A DNA stretch of 11,433 nt from DAOMOD01 sp964526035 (GCA_964526035.1 CAZGKE010000112.1:1-11433); one strand, 5' to 3'. Shown: positions 1 through 6,295, counted from the first letter of the stretch. A program made the numbers and translations. Notes: generated by a model from the letters alone, not told the origin.

Positions 1-230
1 TCCTCGCGCATGCGGCGGATGAAGCCGCCGGGCTCGCGGTAGGAACAGCCGTGTTCGGCCAGCGTCGGCAGGGCCGCGACCAGGTCATCGACATAGGCGC
101 TGCCGAGACGACCGGTCGGCCACTTCTCGAGCTCGCCGAGGTCAAGATCGAGGCGGATGACCGGGAAGTGCGCGTACAGCGACGGCCCCCCGTAGACGGA
201 ACGATCCAGAATGCGCACGCAAGCCCCCAT
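1..230 (-). CDS. cphA: Cyanophycin synthetase, N-terminal part (runs off the left edge)
   Basis: Only the first 76 codons are inside the window. The frame is open to base 1. The translation starts MGACVRILDRSVYGGPSLYA and continues with RLDLDLGELEKWPT, LPTLAEHGCS and PGGFIRRMRE. This matches the N-terminal domain of cyanophycin synthetases, where a conserved LPxLxEHxCS...GGFxxRxxEGT block precedes the ATP-grasp domain. The enzyme polymerises Asp and Arg into multi-L-arginyl-poly-L-aspartate in the cytoplasm, using ATP. The ATP-grasp and Mur-ligase-like domains lie outside the window, so activity cannot be judged. The ATG at 230 is called. A GTG at 218 (protein starting VRILDRS) has a G-rich stretch in front and fits the family start slightly better. 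Proteobacteria can carry two cphA paralogues, and which one this is cannot be decided here. Its partner cphB is near the other end of the window. Confidence 0.82.
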   Translation of the reverse strand, partial: MGACVRILDRSVYGGPSLYAHFPVIRLDLDLGELEKWPTGRLGSAYVDDLVAALPTLAEHGCSYREPGGFIRRMRE

Positions 231-253
231 GACAATTCCGCGACAGGAGTGAG

Positions 254-283
254 AGCGTACGCGTTGCGCGCGGACGCTGCCAA
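254..283 (-). promoter_or_regulatory. Possible promoter of the cyanophycin synthetase gene
   Basis: On the minus strand a TTGGCA hexamer (283-278, five of six matches to the -35 consensus) is followed after 18 bases by TACGCT (259-254), a weak -10. Transcription would start near 247, leaving a leader of about 17 bases before the ATG at 230. The neighbouring small gene ends at 358, so a separate promoter is plausible. This is by eye only. Confidence 0.3.
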
Positions 284-357
284 GAACCCCGTGCGGCGGC
301 CTTCGCCAGGCAGGAGGCAACGGCCAAGCGCACCGACCTCGGCGCTTCAGAGGTTCC

Positions 358-558
358 TTAGAGAGAATCCGGATGCTGCGCTGGCCAGGGCACGAAGGCG
401 ACCACGTAAAGCAGGAGAACCGCCGCCGGAGGAAACAGCGCGAACAGCGACAGCCAAGGCGGAAATCCGGCCTTGCCAAGAATCCGCCAGAACGGCACCA
501 CGACGGCTACCATGAAGATCAAGAAATACGGCCATAACGACGGTCCGGACATCCCCAT
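358..558 (-). CDS. Small two-helix membrane protein of unknown function
   Basis: A 66-residue hydrophobic protein starting MGMSGPSLWPYFLIFMV. Two membrane segments are visible, about residues 8-26 and 35-57. They are separated by a short loop containing ILGKAGFPPW, and the second ends in FVPWP. The pattern 'I-x-KAG-x-x-x-W-x-x-L ... P ... F-x-x-WP' recurs in many small uncharacterised bacterial membrane proteins, as far as I recall; no function is known to me. The start is well supported: a perfect AAGGAG sits seven bases upstream of the ATG. It is encoded on the same strand as cphA, 127 bases upstream of it, so co-transcription is possible but not shown. Confidence 0.72.
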   Translation of the reverse strand: MGMSGPSLWPYFLIFMVAVVVPFWRILGKAGFPPWLSLFALFPPAAVLLLYVVAFVPWPAQHPDSL

Positions 559-604
559 TCTCTTTCTCCTTGTCCTTGATCGGGCGTGATTGGTTAGCGC
601 TGCA

Positions 605-610
605 ATTGTA
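605..610 (-). promoter_or_regulatory. Possible -10 element upstream of the small membrane protein gene
   Basis: TACAAT on the minus strand (610-605, five of six matches to TATAAT) lies about 46 bases before the ATG at 558. I see no convincing -35 hexamer at 16-18 bases upstream, so this is only a weak proposal. Confidence 0.25.
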
Positions 611-686
611 GCGGACGCGTGGTCGCGCCGCTGCCTGTGTAGACGCTCCTTTCCGCGTCAACCCTCCGCTTCGATCACGCACGAAT

Positions 687-712
687 GTCGGGGCTGAGGC
701 CCCTCATACAAG
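687..712 (-). repeat. REP-like GTAG-type palindrome, copy a
   Basis: The plus strand carries a palindrome with stem GGGGC (690-694), loop TGAG and stem GCCCC (699-703), followed by TCATACAAG. Read on the minus strand the head is TTGTATGAG, a one-base variant of the TTGTAGGAG head of copy c. It is nearly identical to copy c (775-800) in the same orientation. Such elements are typical of REP families mobilised by RAYT transposases in Stenotrophomonas and Pseudomonas. No RAYT gene is in the window. Confidence 0.6.
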
Positions 713-723
713 ACGAATGCCCT

Positions 724-746
724 GTAGGAGCGCACCCGTGCGCGAC
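724..746 (+). repeat. REP-like GTAG-type palindrome, copy b
   Basis: The plus strand reads GTAGGAG, then a palindrome GCGCAC/GTGCGC (730-735 and 738-743) with a two-base loop, and ends CGAC. It lies head-opposed to copies a and c, giving the alternating orientation typical of paired REP elements. Confidence 0.6.
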
Positions 747-774
747 CGTCCCGTCGCTTCGATGCCACGCACCT

Positions 775-800
775 GTCGGGGCGGAGGCCCCTCCTACAAG
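775..800 (-). repeat. REP-like GTAG-type palindrome, copy c
   Basis: Stem GGGGC (778-782), loop GGAG, stem GCCCC (787-791), then TCCTACAAG on the plus strand. The minus strand reads TTGTAGGAG at the head. It differs from copy a at only two positions of the 26-base unit. Confidence 0.62.
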
Positions 801-810
801 AGCCATGCGC

Positions 811-862
811 TGTAGACAAGGAGCGGCCCTTCGACGGTGCTCAGGACAGGCTACAGCCGCGA
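811..862 (+). repeat. Interrupted REP-like element with a nested repeat
   Basis: A TGTAG head (811-815) is followed by GGAGCGGC (820-827) and, 28 bases later, by GCCGCGA (856-862). GCGGC and GCCGC form the usual five-base stem, but the loop is 28 bases instead of the expected two to four. The enlarged loop holds CTTCGACGGTGCTCAGGACA, which resembles a short dispersed repeat of the form CTTCGACAGGCTCAGGACAGG seen in many proteobacterial genomes. This looks like one repeat inside another. Gradual divergence is the alternative. Confidence 0.42.
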
Positions 863-886
863 GGGGCGCTCCGCATGAACCGCCTA

Positions 887-909
887 TCGCGGCTCTCTCC
901 GCTCCTACA
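887..909 (-). repeat. REP-like GTAG-type palindrome, copy e
   Basis: Read on the minus strand: TGTAGGAGCGG, loop AGAGAG, then CCGCGA. The four-base stem is GCGG (889-892) with CCGC (899-902). It lies 50 bases past the permease stop codon, as expected for REP elements that collect in 3' flanks. Confidence 0.55.
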
Positions 910-958
910 GGGGTCAGTTGTGCGAAGCCATTCGGCAACCACCGCAGCACGCCCTGCG

Positions 959-2263
959 TCATCGGTCTTCCTCATCCTTCGATCGTCGCCGCAGGACAAA
1001 GATCACCGTCCCCACGCCCACCGCGATCCCCGCCATGGCCAGGTTGCGCCAGCTGGCGGCCGTCAGCAGCGCGAGCGACAGTGCGATGGCCAACAGCGGA
1101 ATCAGCGGGCCGCCTGGCAGCTCGAACGTACCCTCCCGTCCGGCAAAACGACTGCGCAACACCAGAACCGATGCCGCCGTGCCCACGTAGGCAAACAGCC
1201 TTGCCAGTACCGAAAGCAGAGCCAACTCGACGAACGAACCGCTCAACGCCAGCGCCAGCGACAGCGCGAACTGCAGCAGGATGGCCAGATCCGGCGTATG
1301 CCAGCGCGGGTGCACCCGCCCCAGCACCGCCGGCCCGTAACCGTCCTGCGACAGCGCATACAGGTAGCGCGGCCCGAACAGCGTGGTGTTGCTGATGGTA
1401 CCGAGGATCGACACCACTGCGCCCACCGTCAGCAGCAGCACAGCGGCGGGCCCGGCGAACGCGCCAGCCGCCTCGGCCAACGGTGAAGTCGAGCTGGCCA
1501 GGTTCGGCAAGGTGCCCAGCGCGACCGCCTGGATGGCGAAGTACACCAGGGTGACGATCGCGATCATCGCCAGCAGCGCGAACGGCAGGTCGCGTTTCGG
1601 GTTGCGGAATTCACCGGCCGCCGCCGCAGAGTTCTCGAACCCGGCGTAGGCGAACAGCAGCAGGAACGCTGCCTCGATCAGCCCCGCACGCGCCGGCAGC
1701 ACCTCCACCGCGAGCCGCGACCAGTCGATGTAGAAGACGCCGACCGCGATCAGGAAGGCCAGCGGCAGGAGCTTGCCGATCACCAGCACCACCGACAATC
1801 GCGCGCCGGAGCGCACGCCGACCAGGTTGAATGCGGTGACAAAGCCCAGACCCAGCACAATCACCAGGGCATTGGCCCAACCCGAGGCTGCCGCCGGCCA
1901 CAGCTGCGACACCGCCATTGCCAGGCCATTGCTGAGTGCCGCAGCGGCGGAGATGCGCGTCAGCCAGGTCATCCAGCCGACCTGGAAGCCGACGAAATCG
2001 CCAAAGGCCTCGCGCGTGTACAGGTAGGCGCCGCCGGGCTCGTCGAAGTAGCTGCCGGCCTGGGCGAAGCAGAGCACGATCAGGGCCACCGCAATCCCCG
2101 CCAGGAGCACGGCCCACAGGCTCGCCGGCCCAAGCAGCAGAGCGGCGCTGGCGGGCAGCAGATAGATGCCGCTGCCGATGACGCCATTTACCGACAGCGC
2201 CACGATCTGCCATCGCGAGATGACCCGAACCAGCGCCGGCCGGCTGTGGATGCCCTGCGTCAT
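959..2263 (-). CDS. APC-family amino acid permease
   Basis: A 434-residue integral membrane protein of the amino acid-polyamine-organocation superfamily, expected to have about 12 membrane helices in the inner membrane. Visible family marks are the unwound TM1 substrate motif GVIGSGIY (residues 27-34), EPGGAYLYTREAFG (75-88) after the second helix, and FAYAGFENSAAAAGEFRNPK (204-223, followed by RDLP), the conserved sixth-helix and loop block. The C-terminus is short, charged and cytoplasmic (RRRSKDEEDR). The length is normal for a bacterial APC importer or antiporter. The substrate cannot be told from sequence. The start is the ATG at 2263. Its Shine-Dalgarno is weak (GGTGA), but the N-terminus fits the family, with about 20 residues before TM1. 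It is 204 bases downstream of the nuclease-like gene, so it is probably a separate transcription unit. Confidence 0.88.
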   Translation of the reverse strand: MTQGIHSRPALVRVISRWQIVALSVNGVIGSGIYLLPASAALLLGPASLWAVLLAGIAVALIVLCFAQAGSYFDEPGGAYLYTREAFGDFVGFQVGWMTWLTRISAAAALSNGLAMAVSQLWPAAASGWANALVIVLGLGFVTAFNLVGVRSGARLSVVLVIGKLLPLAFLIAVGVFYIDWSRLAVEVLPARAGLIEAAFLLLFAYAGFENSAAAAGEFRNPKRDLPFALLAMIAIVTLVYFAIQAVALGTLPNLASSTSPLAEAAGAFAGPAAVLLLTVGAVVSILGTISNTTLFGPRYLYALSQDGYGPAVLGRVHPRWHTPDLAILLQFALSLALALSGSFVELALLSVLARLFAYVGTAASVLVLRSRFAGREGTFELPGGPLIPLLAIALSLALLTAASWRNLAMAGIAVGVGTVIFVLRRRSKDEEDR

Positions 2264-2467
2264 GCAGAGTCACCGACGCACGCCGTTGCACAGCTGGCGC
2301 ACACCTGCGGCCATTGGAATGTCGACGCCGGAAACAACCCCATCAATTGACCTTCCCCATAGCCCGGCCCGAGGGTACACCGGTAGCGATTGCGATGCTG
2401 CTGGAGCGAAGGCCCGGACATGTGGCGACCGCCTGATGCCCATGCGAGGCGCGAGCGTCGACCCCGT

Positions 2468-3469
2468 TCAGCGCCAGCCGAAATCCACCACCAGCGGCCG
2501 GTGATCGCTCAGCGACCTGGACAGTTCCGGCGCAAGTCCGAGGGCAGCCGACTCCGCCTCAGTGAGTCCCTCGCTGTCGAATATCTGCGCCTGCAGCGGC
2601 ACCAGCGCTGGGGAATGCAGCACGAAATCGAGACGGCCGTTCGGATACGGCGTGCCGCGCCCGTCCCAGGTCCAGATCTCGTCGCTGTGCCGGTGCGTGA
2701 TGTGGACATCGGCGAGCGGCGTGCTGTCGCTGCCGTCACCGCGCAGGGTCTCAAGCGGCCGCGGACCGTTCACCATGTTGAGGTCGCCCCCGACCAGCAC
2801 CGCGTCCACCGGGCTCTCAGCCAGGACCGCATCGATGGCCGACCGCACCAGGGCCGCCTCGATGCGCCGCCGCCCCTCCTGCCAGCTTTCCGGCCCTTCG
2901 CCGCAGCACTGCATGTCGAGACCCACCACCAACATTCGGCGATCGTCGACCTCGACGATGGTGCCGACCGCCGCTACACCTGCACGCAGGCTGTCGAGCC
3001 AGCGTTCGGCGAGTTGCGGCCCCATCTTGTCTGCCCATTGGGCGATGGCATCGGTCGGGTAGTGCAGGCGATCGAACGCGTCCACGCGCGCCGTCGGTCC
3101 GGTAGTCGCGATCGACGCACGCTGATGCGCTCCACCACCGATTCCGTAGTTCACGTGCCATTGACGCGCGTTTCCTGGCGCCCCATCCAAAACGCGCAGT
3201 ATGGCGGCTGCATCGGTGTCGGGCGGCATCTCGTCCAGCAGCAAGAGGTCTGCATCGACCGCGAACAGCACCTGGCGAAAACCTTCGGCACGCTCGAAGA
3301 AGGAGCGGTTCGACACATTCCACACCAGCACCCGCAGCGCCGTGCCTTCCGCGCGTGGCAACCACGACAACGCAGCCTCGCCTGCCGAGCTTTGCGGCGC
3401 CACGGCAATGCAGGGCAGAACGCAAGCAAACCACAGGAGTACACGGCACCGGCGGATAGAGAACGACAA
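2468..3469 (-). CDS. Exported endonuclease/exonuclease/phosphatase-family protein (TTG start)
   Basis: A 333-residue protein of the EEP (DNase I-like) fold. After a signal-peptide-like start (LSFSIRRCRVLLWFACVLPC, likely cut near residue 29) come LRVLVWNV (N51), LLLLDEMPPD (candidate metal-binding E80), LVGGDLNMV (D229, N231), NGRLDFVLHS (D281) and SRSLSDHRPLVVDF (D322, H323). These are the ordered EEP motifs. The central His of the usual 'THL' motif is not obvious; the corresponding stretch reads VVGLDMQCCG. Substrate (nucleic acid, phospholipid or sugar phosphate) is unknown, and the protein should act in the periplasm or outside. The frame runs open far into the upstream gene, but no ATG or GTG gives a sensible signal peptide. 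TTG at 3469 does, and has AGGGAAG seven bases before it. It starts 31 bases after the GGT-family gene stops, so the two are likely co-transcribed. Confidence 0.78.
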   Translation of the reverse strand: MSFSIRRCRVLLWFACVLPCIAVAPQSSAGEAALSWLPRAEGTALRVLVWNVSNRSFFERAEGFRQVLFAVDADLLLLDEMPPDTDAAAILRVLDGAPGNARQWHVNYGIGGGAHQRASIATTGPTARVDAFDRLHYPTDAIAQWADKMGPQLAERWLDSLRAGVAAVGTIVEVDDRRMLVVGLDMQCCGEGPESWQEGRRRIEAALVRSAIDAVLAESPVDAVLVGGDLNMVNGPRPLETLRGDGSDSTPLADVHITHRHSDEIWTWDGRGTPYPNGRLDFVLHSPALVPLQAQIFDSEGLTEAESAALGLAPELSRSLSDHRPLVVDFGWR

Positions 3470-3476
3470 CGATCGA

Positions 3477-3483
3477 CTTCCCT
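3477..3483 (-). promoter_or_regulatory. Ribosome binding site that selects a TTG start
   Basis: AGGGAAG on the minus strand, with seven bases between it and TTG at 3469. It lies in the 31-base gap after the upstream gene's stop codon. It is the main reason for choosing the TTG over in-frame ATG codons buried in the upstream gene. Confidence 0.5.
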
Positions 3484-3500
3484 GGTAACGAAGCGTGGCC

Positions 3501-5411
3501 TTACCAGCCGATGCCGTAGTCGTCACCGTAGTCGCTGGCGCCACCGTGCATGGTGCCATGCTCGTGATCGAACCAGATGGCCGTGGTCGGATTGTAGGTG
3601 CGTTCGACCACTTCGACCCTGTAGCCCATCCGCGCAAGCACTGCGCGTATCTGCGGGGACACCAGCGACGTGACTTCCAGGCGGCCGGGTTCTGCCTGGT
3701 GGGCGCCGAAGGAACTCTGCATCTGATAGCTGAGGACGTTGTGCGCTTCGGCGGCCTGCTGAACATTCATGTCGAATTCGACCATGTTCAGGAAGAACTG
3801 CAAAAGGTTCTGGTCCTGGGTGTCGCCGCCCTGCACCGAAAACGCCATCAGCGGCTTGCCGTCCCTCAGCGCCAGACTGGGTGTCAGCGTGACGCGCGGC
3901 CGTTTGCCGGGTTCGACCACATTGTAGGGATTGAGCTTCTCGTCCAGCACGAAGCTCTGCATGCGCTGGCTCAGTCCGACGCCGGTATTGCCGGCAACGA
4001 AGGCCGGAATCCAGCCGCCCGAGGGCGTGACCGACACCACCCAACCTTCGGCGTCGGCCGCCTGGATCGAGGTGGTGCCGGCGATGAAGGCTTCGTCGCG
4101 GGTCATCGTCCCGGCCTGCTGGAAGCCGTCGACGCCATCGGCATCAGCGGCCGGAGGAATCGGAGTCCACTGCTGGCGCAGCGTCTCGAACGGATTCTGA
4201 CCACCCTGGAACGGATAGGGATCGCCGGGCTTGATGTCGGTGGCATTGCGATCCTCACGCATCAGCTTGCGGCGCTCGGCGGCGTAGTCTTTCGACAGCA
4301 GTCCCTTGATCGGTTCGACGGGCGGAAAGTAGGGATCGCCGTAGTAGAAGTCGCGGTCGGCAAAGGCCAGATTCATCGCCTGGTAGAGCGTGTGGATGTA
4401 GCGCGCGCTGTTGTAACCCATCGCCTTCAGGTCAAAGCCCTCAAGCAGGTTGAGCGCCTGCAGCAGGACCGGACCCTGGGTCCAGGTGGTCAGCTTGTAG
4501 ACGTCGATGCCGCGGTAGCTGGTGCTGACCGGCTCCTCGGTGATGACCTCCCAGCGGGCGAGATCCTCGCCGGTGAACAGACCGCCGTGTTGGCGCGTGG
4601 CGCGGACGATCTCATCGGCGATGTCGCCGCGATAGAAGCGCTCGTAGGCGGCCTGGATGGCGGCCTTGCGATCCTTGCCTTCGGCCAGCGCGGCGGCTTC
4701 GGCGTCGACCAGCTTCTGCAGCGTCGCGCGCAGCTCGGGCTGACGGAAGATCTCGCCTGGGTGCGGCGCCGCGCGCGCCTCGGGGTTCTCGGCGTCATAG
4801 TGCGGCAGGAACACCCGTCGCGAGTCCGGCCATTGCGCCAGGATGTCGCGGCGTCGCTCGATGTTGTCGGCCTGGGCAGCCTCGATCGGGTAACCCTCTG
4901 CCATCTGCATTGCCGGCGCCAGCACCTCGGCAAGGCTGAGTCGGCCGTATTCGGCGACCATTACCATCAGGCCGCCCGGGGTGCCAGGAGTTACGGCTGC
5001 CAGCGGACCGTACTCGGGCGGATACAGCATGCCCTGCTCGCGAAAGTACGCCGGCGTGGCTCCGCTGGGCGCCACGCCCAGTGCGTTGATGCCCTTCACT
5101 TCGCCGGTATGCGGGTTGTAGATCAGCGCCTGGGTTTCGCCTCCCCAGCCGAGCACGTCCCACATGGTGGCGGTCACCGCCAGCATCGCCGCCGCGGCAT
5201 CGACGGCATTGCCGCCGCGCTGGAACATCATGGCTCCTGCCGCCGCCCCCTGCGGTTTGCCGGTAACAGCCACCCAGTGCTTGGCCAGAATCACCGGGCG
5301 CGCCGTGCTCTGCGCATGCGCCGGGTGCAACAGTCCGCTGACCATCAGCAGAACCAAGGTCAACCATGGACCAGACCGTACCGCGGCCCTGAAGGAGAAG
5401 GAATGCGACAT
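3501..5411 (-). CDS. Gamma-glutamyltransferase-family Ntn hydrolase, exported
   Basis: A 636-residue protein with a Sec signal peptide (likely cut after AHA, residue 33) and the GGT/acylase fold, made as one chain and expected to self-cleave. The small subunit would begin at T446 in AGTTSIQAADAEGWVVSVT, matching the nucleophile motif TTHxSVVD. Other family marks are GGNAVDAA (67-74), GWGGETQALIYN (88-99), GPLAAVTPGTPGGL (135-148) and GKRPRVTLTPSLALRDGK (502-519). Two hallmarks of true GGTs are changed: the substrate-binding RETAP block reads NALGVAPSGATP (no Arg), and the oxyanion SSMSP reads VTLTP. The GGDTQDQ (528-534) block resembles GGDxQPQ of the YwrD/cephalosporin-acylase-like branch. 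So it is probably a periplasmic amide or peptide hydrolase rather than a classic glutathione transpeptidase. The start has GGGAG six bases upstream. It follows the 58-residue membrane protein by 26 bases and precedes the EEP gene by 31. Confidence 0.85.
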   Translation of the reverse strand: MSHSFSFRAAVRSGPWLTLVLLMVSGLLHPAHAQSTARPVILAKHWVAVTGKPQGAAAGAMMFQRGGNAVDAAAAMLAVTATMWDVLGWGGETQALIYNPHTGEVKGINALGVAPSGATPAYFREQGMLYPPEYGPLAAVTPGTPGGLMVMVAEYGRLSLAEVLAPAMQMAEGYPIEAAQADNIERRRDILAQWPDSRRVFLPHYDAENPEARAAPHPGEIFRQPELRATLQKLVDAEAAALAEGKDRKAAIQAAYERFYRGDIADEIVRATRQHGGLFTGEDLARWEVITEEPVSTSYRGIDVYKLTTWTQGPVLLQALNLLEGFDLKAMGYNSARYIHTLYQAMNLAFADRDFYYGDPYFPPVEPIKGLLSKDYAAERRKLMREDRNATDIKPGDPYPFQGGQNPFETLRQQWTPIPPAADADGVDGFQQAGTMTRDEAFIAGTTSIQAADAEGWVVSVTPSGGWIPAFVAGNTGVGLSQRMQSFVLDEKLNPYNVVEPGKRPRVTLTPSLALRDGKPLMAFSVQGGDTQDQNLLQFFLNMVEFDMNVQQAAEAHNVLSYQMQSSFGAHQAEPGRLEVTSLVSPQIRAVLARMGYRVEVVERTYNPTTAIWFDHEHGTMHGGASDYGDDYGIGW

Positions 5412-5437
5412 CAGCTGCTCCCGAACTCAGAGGTTTC

Positions 5438-5614
5438 CTAAAGACCGCGAACTCGACAGGCTAGCAGCAGCAGGCCCAGTCCGATGATCCAGGCCCAGGT
5501 GCCGATCTGAGGATCCATCCGGACAGCGCCGAACTGCGCAACAAGCGCGACAATGTAAAGGACGAGGCAGATGATCCACACGACGGTGGTTGGAGCCTTG
5601 CCGGACATGCGCAT
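5438..5614 (-). CDS. Small two-helix membrane protein of unknown function
   Basis: A 58-residue protein starting MRMSGKAPTTVVWIICLVLY. Two hydrophobic segments are visible, about residues 10-29 and 38-54, with a short loop (RMDPQIGTW) and a basic C-terminus (CRVRGL). A longer in-frame start exists 15 codons upstream. The ATG at 5614 is preferred because GGGAGA lies seven bases before it and the N-terminus then leads directly into the first helix. It ends 26 bases before the GGT-family gene on the same strand and is probably the first gene of that operon. I do not recognise the family; similar small membrane proteins are common in this group of bacteria. Confidence 0.66.
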   Translation of the reverse strand: MRMSGKAPTTVVWIICLVLYIVALVAQFGAVRMDPQIGTWAWIIGLGLLLLACRVRGL

Positions 5615-5695
5615 GCAATATTCTCCCGTACGAGGCGGAAAACGTCCGCCTGTTGTCATGCAGTCTAACCCGCTTCACCTGTACCCCGCGCAGGG

Positions 5696-5722
5696 CCGGC
5701 CGCCACCGCGCAAGGCGGCCGG
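5696..5722. other. Perfect nine-base-pair hairpin in the divergent gap
   Basis: CCGGCCGCC (5696-5704) pairs perfectly with GGCGGCCGG (5714-5722) across a nine-base loop ACCGCGCAA. It lies about 80 bases from the small membrane protein start on one side and 110 bases from the BON gene start on the other. No U-run follows on either strand, so it is not a normal terminator. An operator or an mRNA leader structure is possible. The rest of the 217-base gap shows no clear gene. Confidence 0.45.
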
Positions 5723-5831
5723 AGCACGCGAGCGAATCGAGTCGCTGAACCTGCCGCTGTGTGTGCTTCCGCACCGACAGTTCCGTCGCCAATGCCCAAA
5801 GTGCAGGCTGCATCCGTGACGGAGTAACAAA

Positions 5832-6146
5832 ATGAACTTGCGCAACTTGTTGGCGGCCACTGCGATGGCTCTGATTCTTGTTGTTGGTACGGCGTGCTCG
5901 GTGACGCGCGGCCAGCAGACCGTGGGCGAATACGTCGACGACGCCAGCATTACAGCCGGTGTCAAGGCGCGACTGCTTGACGACCCGGATGTCGGCGGAC
6001 TGTCGATCACCGTGGAGACCATGGATGGAGAGGTGATGCTGTCTGGATTCGCCAAGACATCGAAGGAAAGAAGTGACGCCGAACGCATCGCGCGTCGCGT
6101 CGATGGCGTTCGTGCGATCAAGAACGGGATCGTCGTCCGACCCTGA
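5832..6146 (+). CDS. BON-domain lipoprotein
   Basis: A 104-residue protein with a lipoprotein-type N-terminus (MNLRNLLAATAMALILVVGTAC) and one BON domain, about residues 36-103. The mature start C22-SVTRGQQTVGEYVDDASIT (residues 22-41) is typical of periplasmic BON proteins related to OsmY and DolP, which bind membranes and help keep the envelope intact under stress. The domain core is visible as ITAGVKARLLDD, VETMDGEVMLSG and RRVDGVRAIKNGIVV. The lipobox is imperfect (Gly at -3), so lipid attachment is likely but not certain. GGAG lies seven bases before the ATG. This is one of only two plus-strand genes. It is monocistronic: a strong terminator follows 25 bases after the stop. It has no evident role in cyanophycin or peptide metabolism. 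Confidence 0.85.
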   Translation: MNLRNLLAATAMALILVVGTACSVTRGQQTVGEYVDDASITAGVKARLLDDPDVGGLSITVETMDGEVMLSGFAKTSKERSDAERIARRVDGVRAIKNGIVVRP

Positions 6147-6170
6147 CCGGGTATAGCAACGCCCAGTCCA

Positions 6171-6205
6171 GACACCCCCAGGCAATAGCCTGGGGGTGTC
6201 CTTTT
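6171..6205 (+). terminator. Intrinsic terminator of the BON lipoprotein gene
   Basis: A perfect 13-base-pair stem, GACACCCCCAGGC (6171-6183) with GCCTGGGGGTGTC (6188-6200), closes an AATA loop and is followed by CTTTT. The short T-run comes only on the plus strand, matching the gene direction. Confidence 0.9.
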
Positions 6206-6233
6206 GCGGACCATCCTGCGCGCCGCCACGCCT

Positions 6234-6258
6234 GAGCGGGGCAAGCCCCGCTCTACAA
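6234..6258 (-). repeat. REP-like GTAG-type palindrome in the convergent gap
   Basis: GAGCGGGGC (6234-6242) and GCCCCGCTC (6245-6253) form a perfect nine-base-pair stem with a two-base loop, followed by TACAA. On the minus strand the head reads TTGTAGAGCGGGG, so it belongs to the same family as the elements at 687-909. It sits 43 bases past the 3' end of the amidohydrolase gene and may act as a transcription barrier there. Confidence 0.58.
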
Positions 6259-6295
6259 GAGCGCCGGGAGCGTCGATCGCACCCCCGGCGGCCGG

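Larger units (their letters stand above)
559..958. other. Gene-free REP-rich intergenic region
   Basis: These 400 bases separate the permease stop from the small membrane protein gene. Apart from the palindromes listed separately and the -10-like TACAAT, I see no coding signal. The open frames that cross it have no recognisable composition or motif, and there is no tRNA or other RNA gene that I can recognise. Confidence 0.6.

Noticed and set aside
687..910. CRISPR array
   Set aside because: The repeats are palindromes with differing stems, alternating orientation and irregular spacing, with no constant-length spacers. They fit REP elements instead.
685..1395. Plus-strand open frames across the REP region and the permease 3' end
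   Set aside because: The translation begins inside palindromic repeats and continues as antisense of the permease, with low-complexity Ala/Pro/Arg/Thr composition.
2390..3673. 427-codon open frame on the plus strand across the EEP gene
   Set aside because: It is antisense to the EEP gene, has Arg-rich composition, and has no motif or good ribosome binding site.
3470..3766. N-terminal extension of the EEP reading frame back to 3766
   Set aside because: These 99 codons overlap the GGT-family gene in another frame, look like shadow sequence, and would bury the signal peptide inside the protein.
3495..5441. 648-codon open frame on the plus strand across the GGT-family gene
   Set aside because: It is the antisense shadow of a gene with clear family motifs, signal peptide and ribosome binding site. 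The plus-strand product is rich in Arg, His and Gln and shows no domain. Long shadows are normal in high-GC DNA.
5615..5831. Short plus-strand open frame (about 5571-5819) between the divergent genes
   Set aside because: It overlaps the small membrane protein gene in antisense, runs through the hairpin, and has no ribosome binding site or plausible composition.
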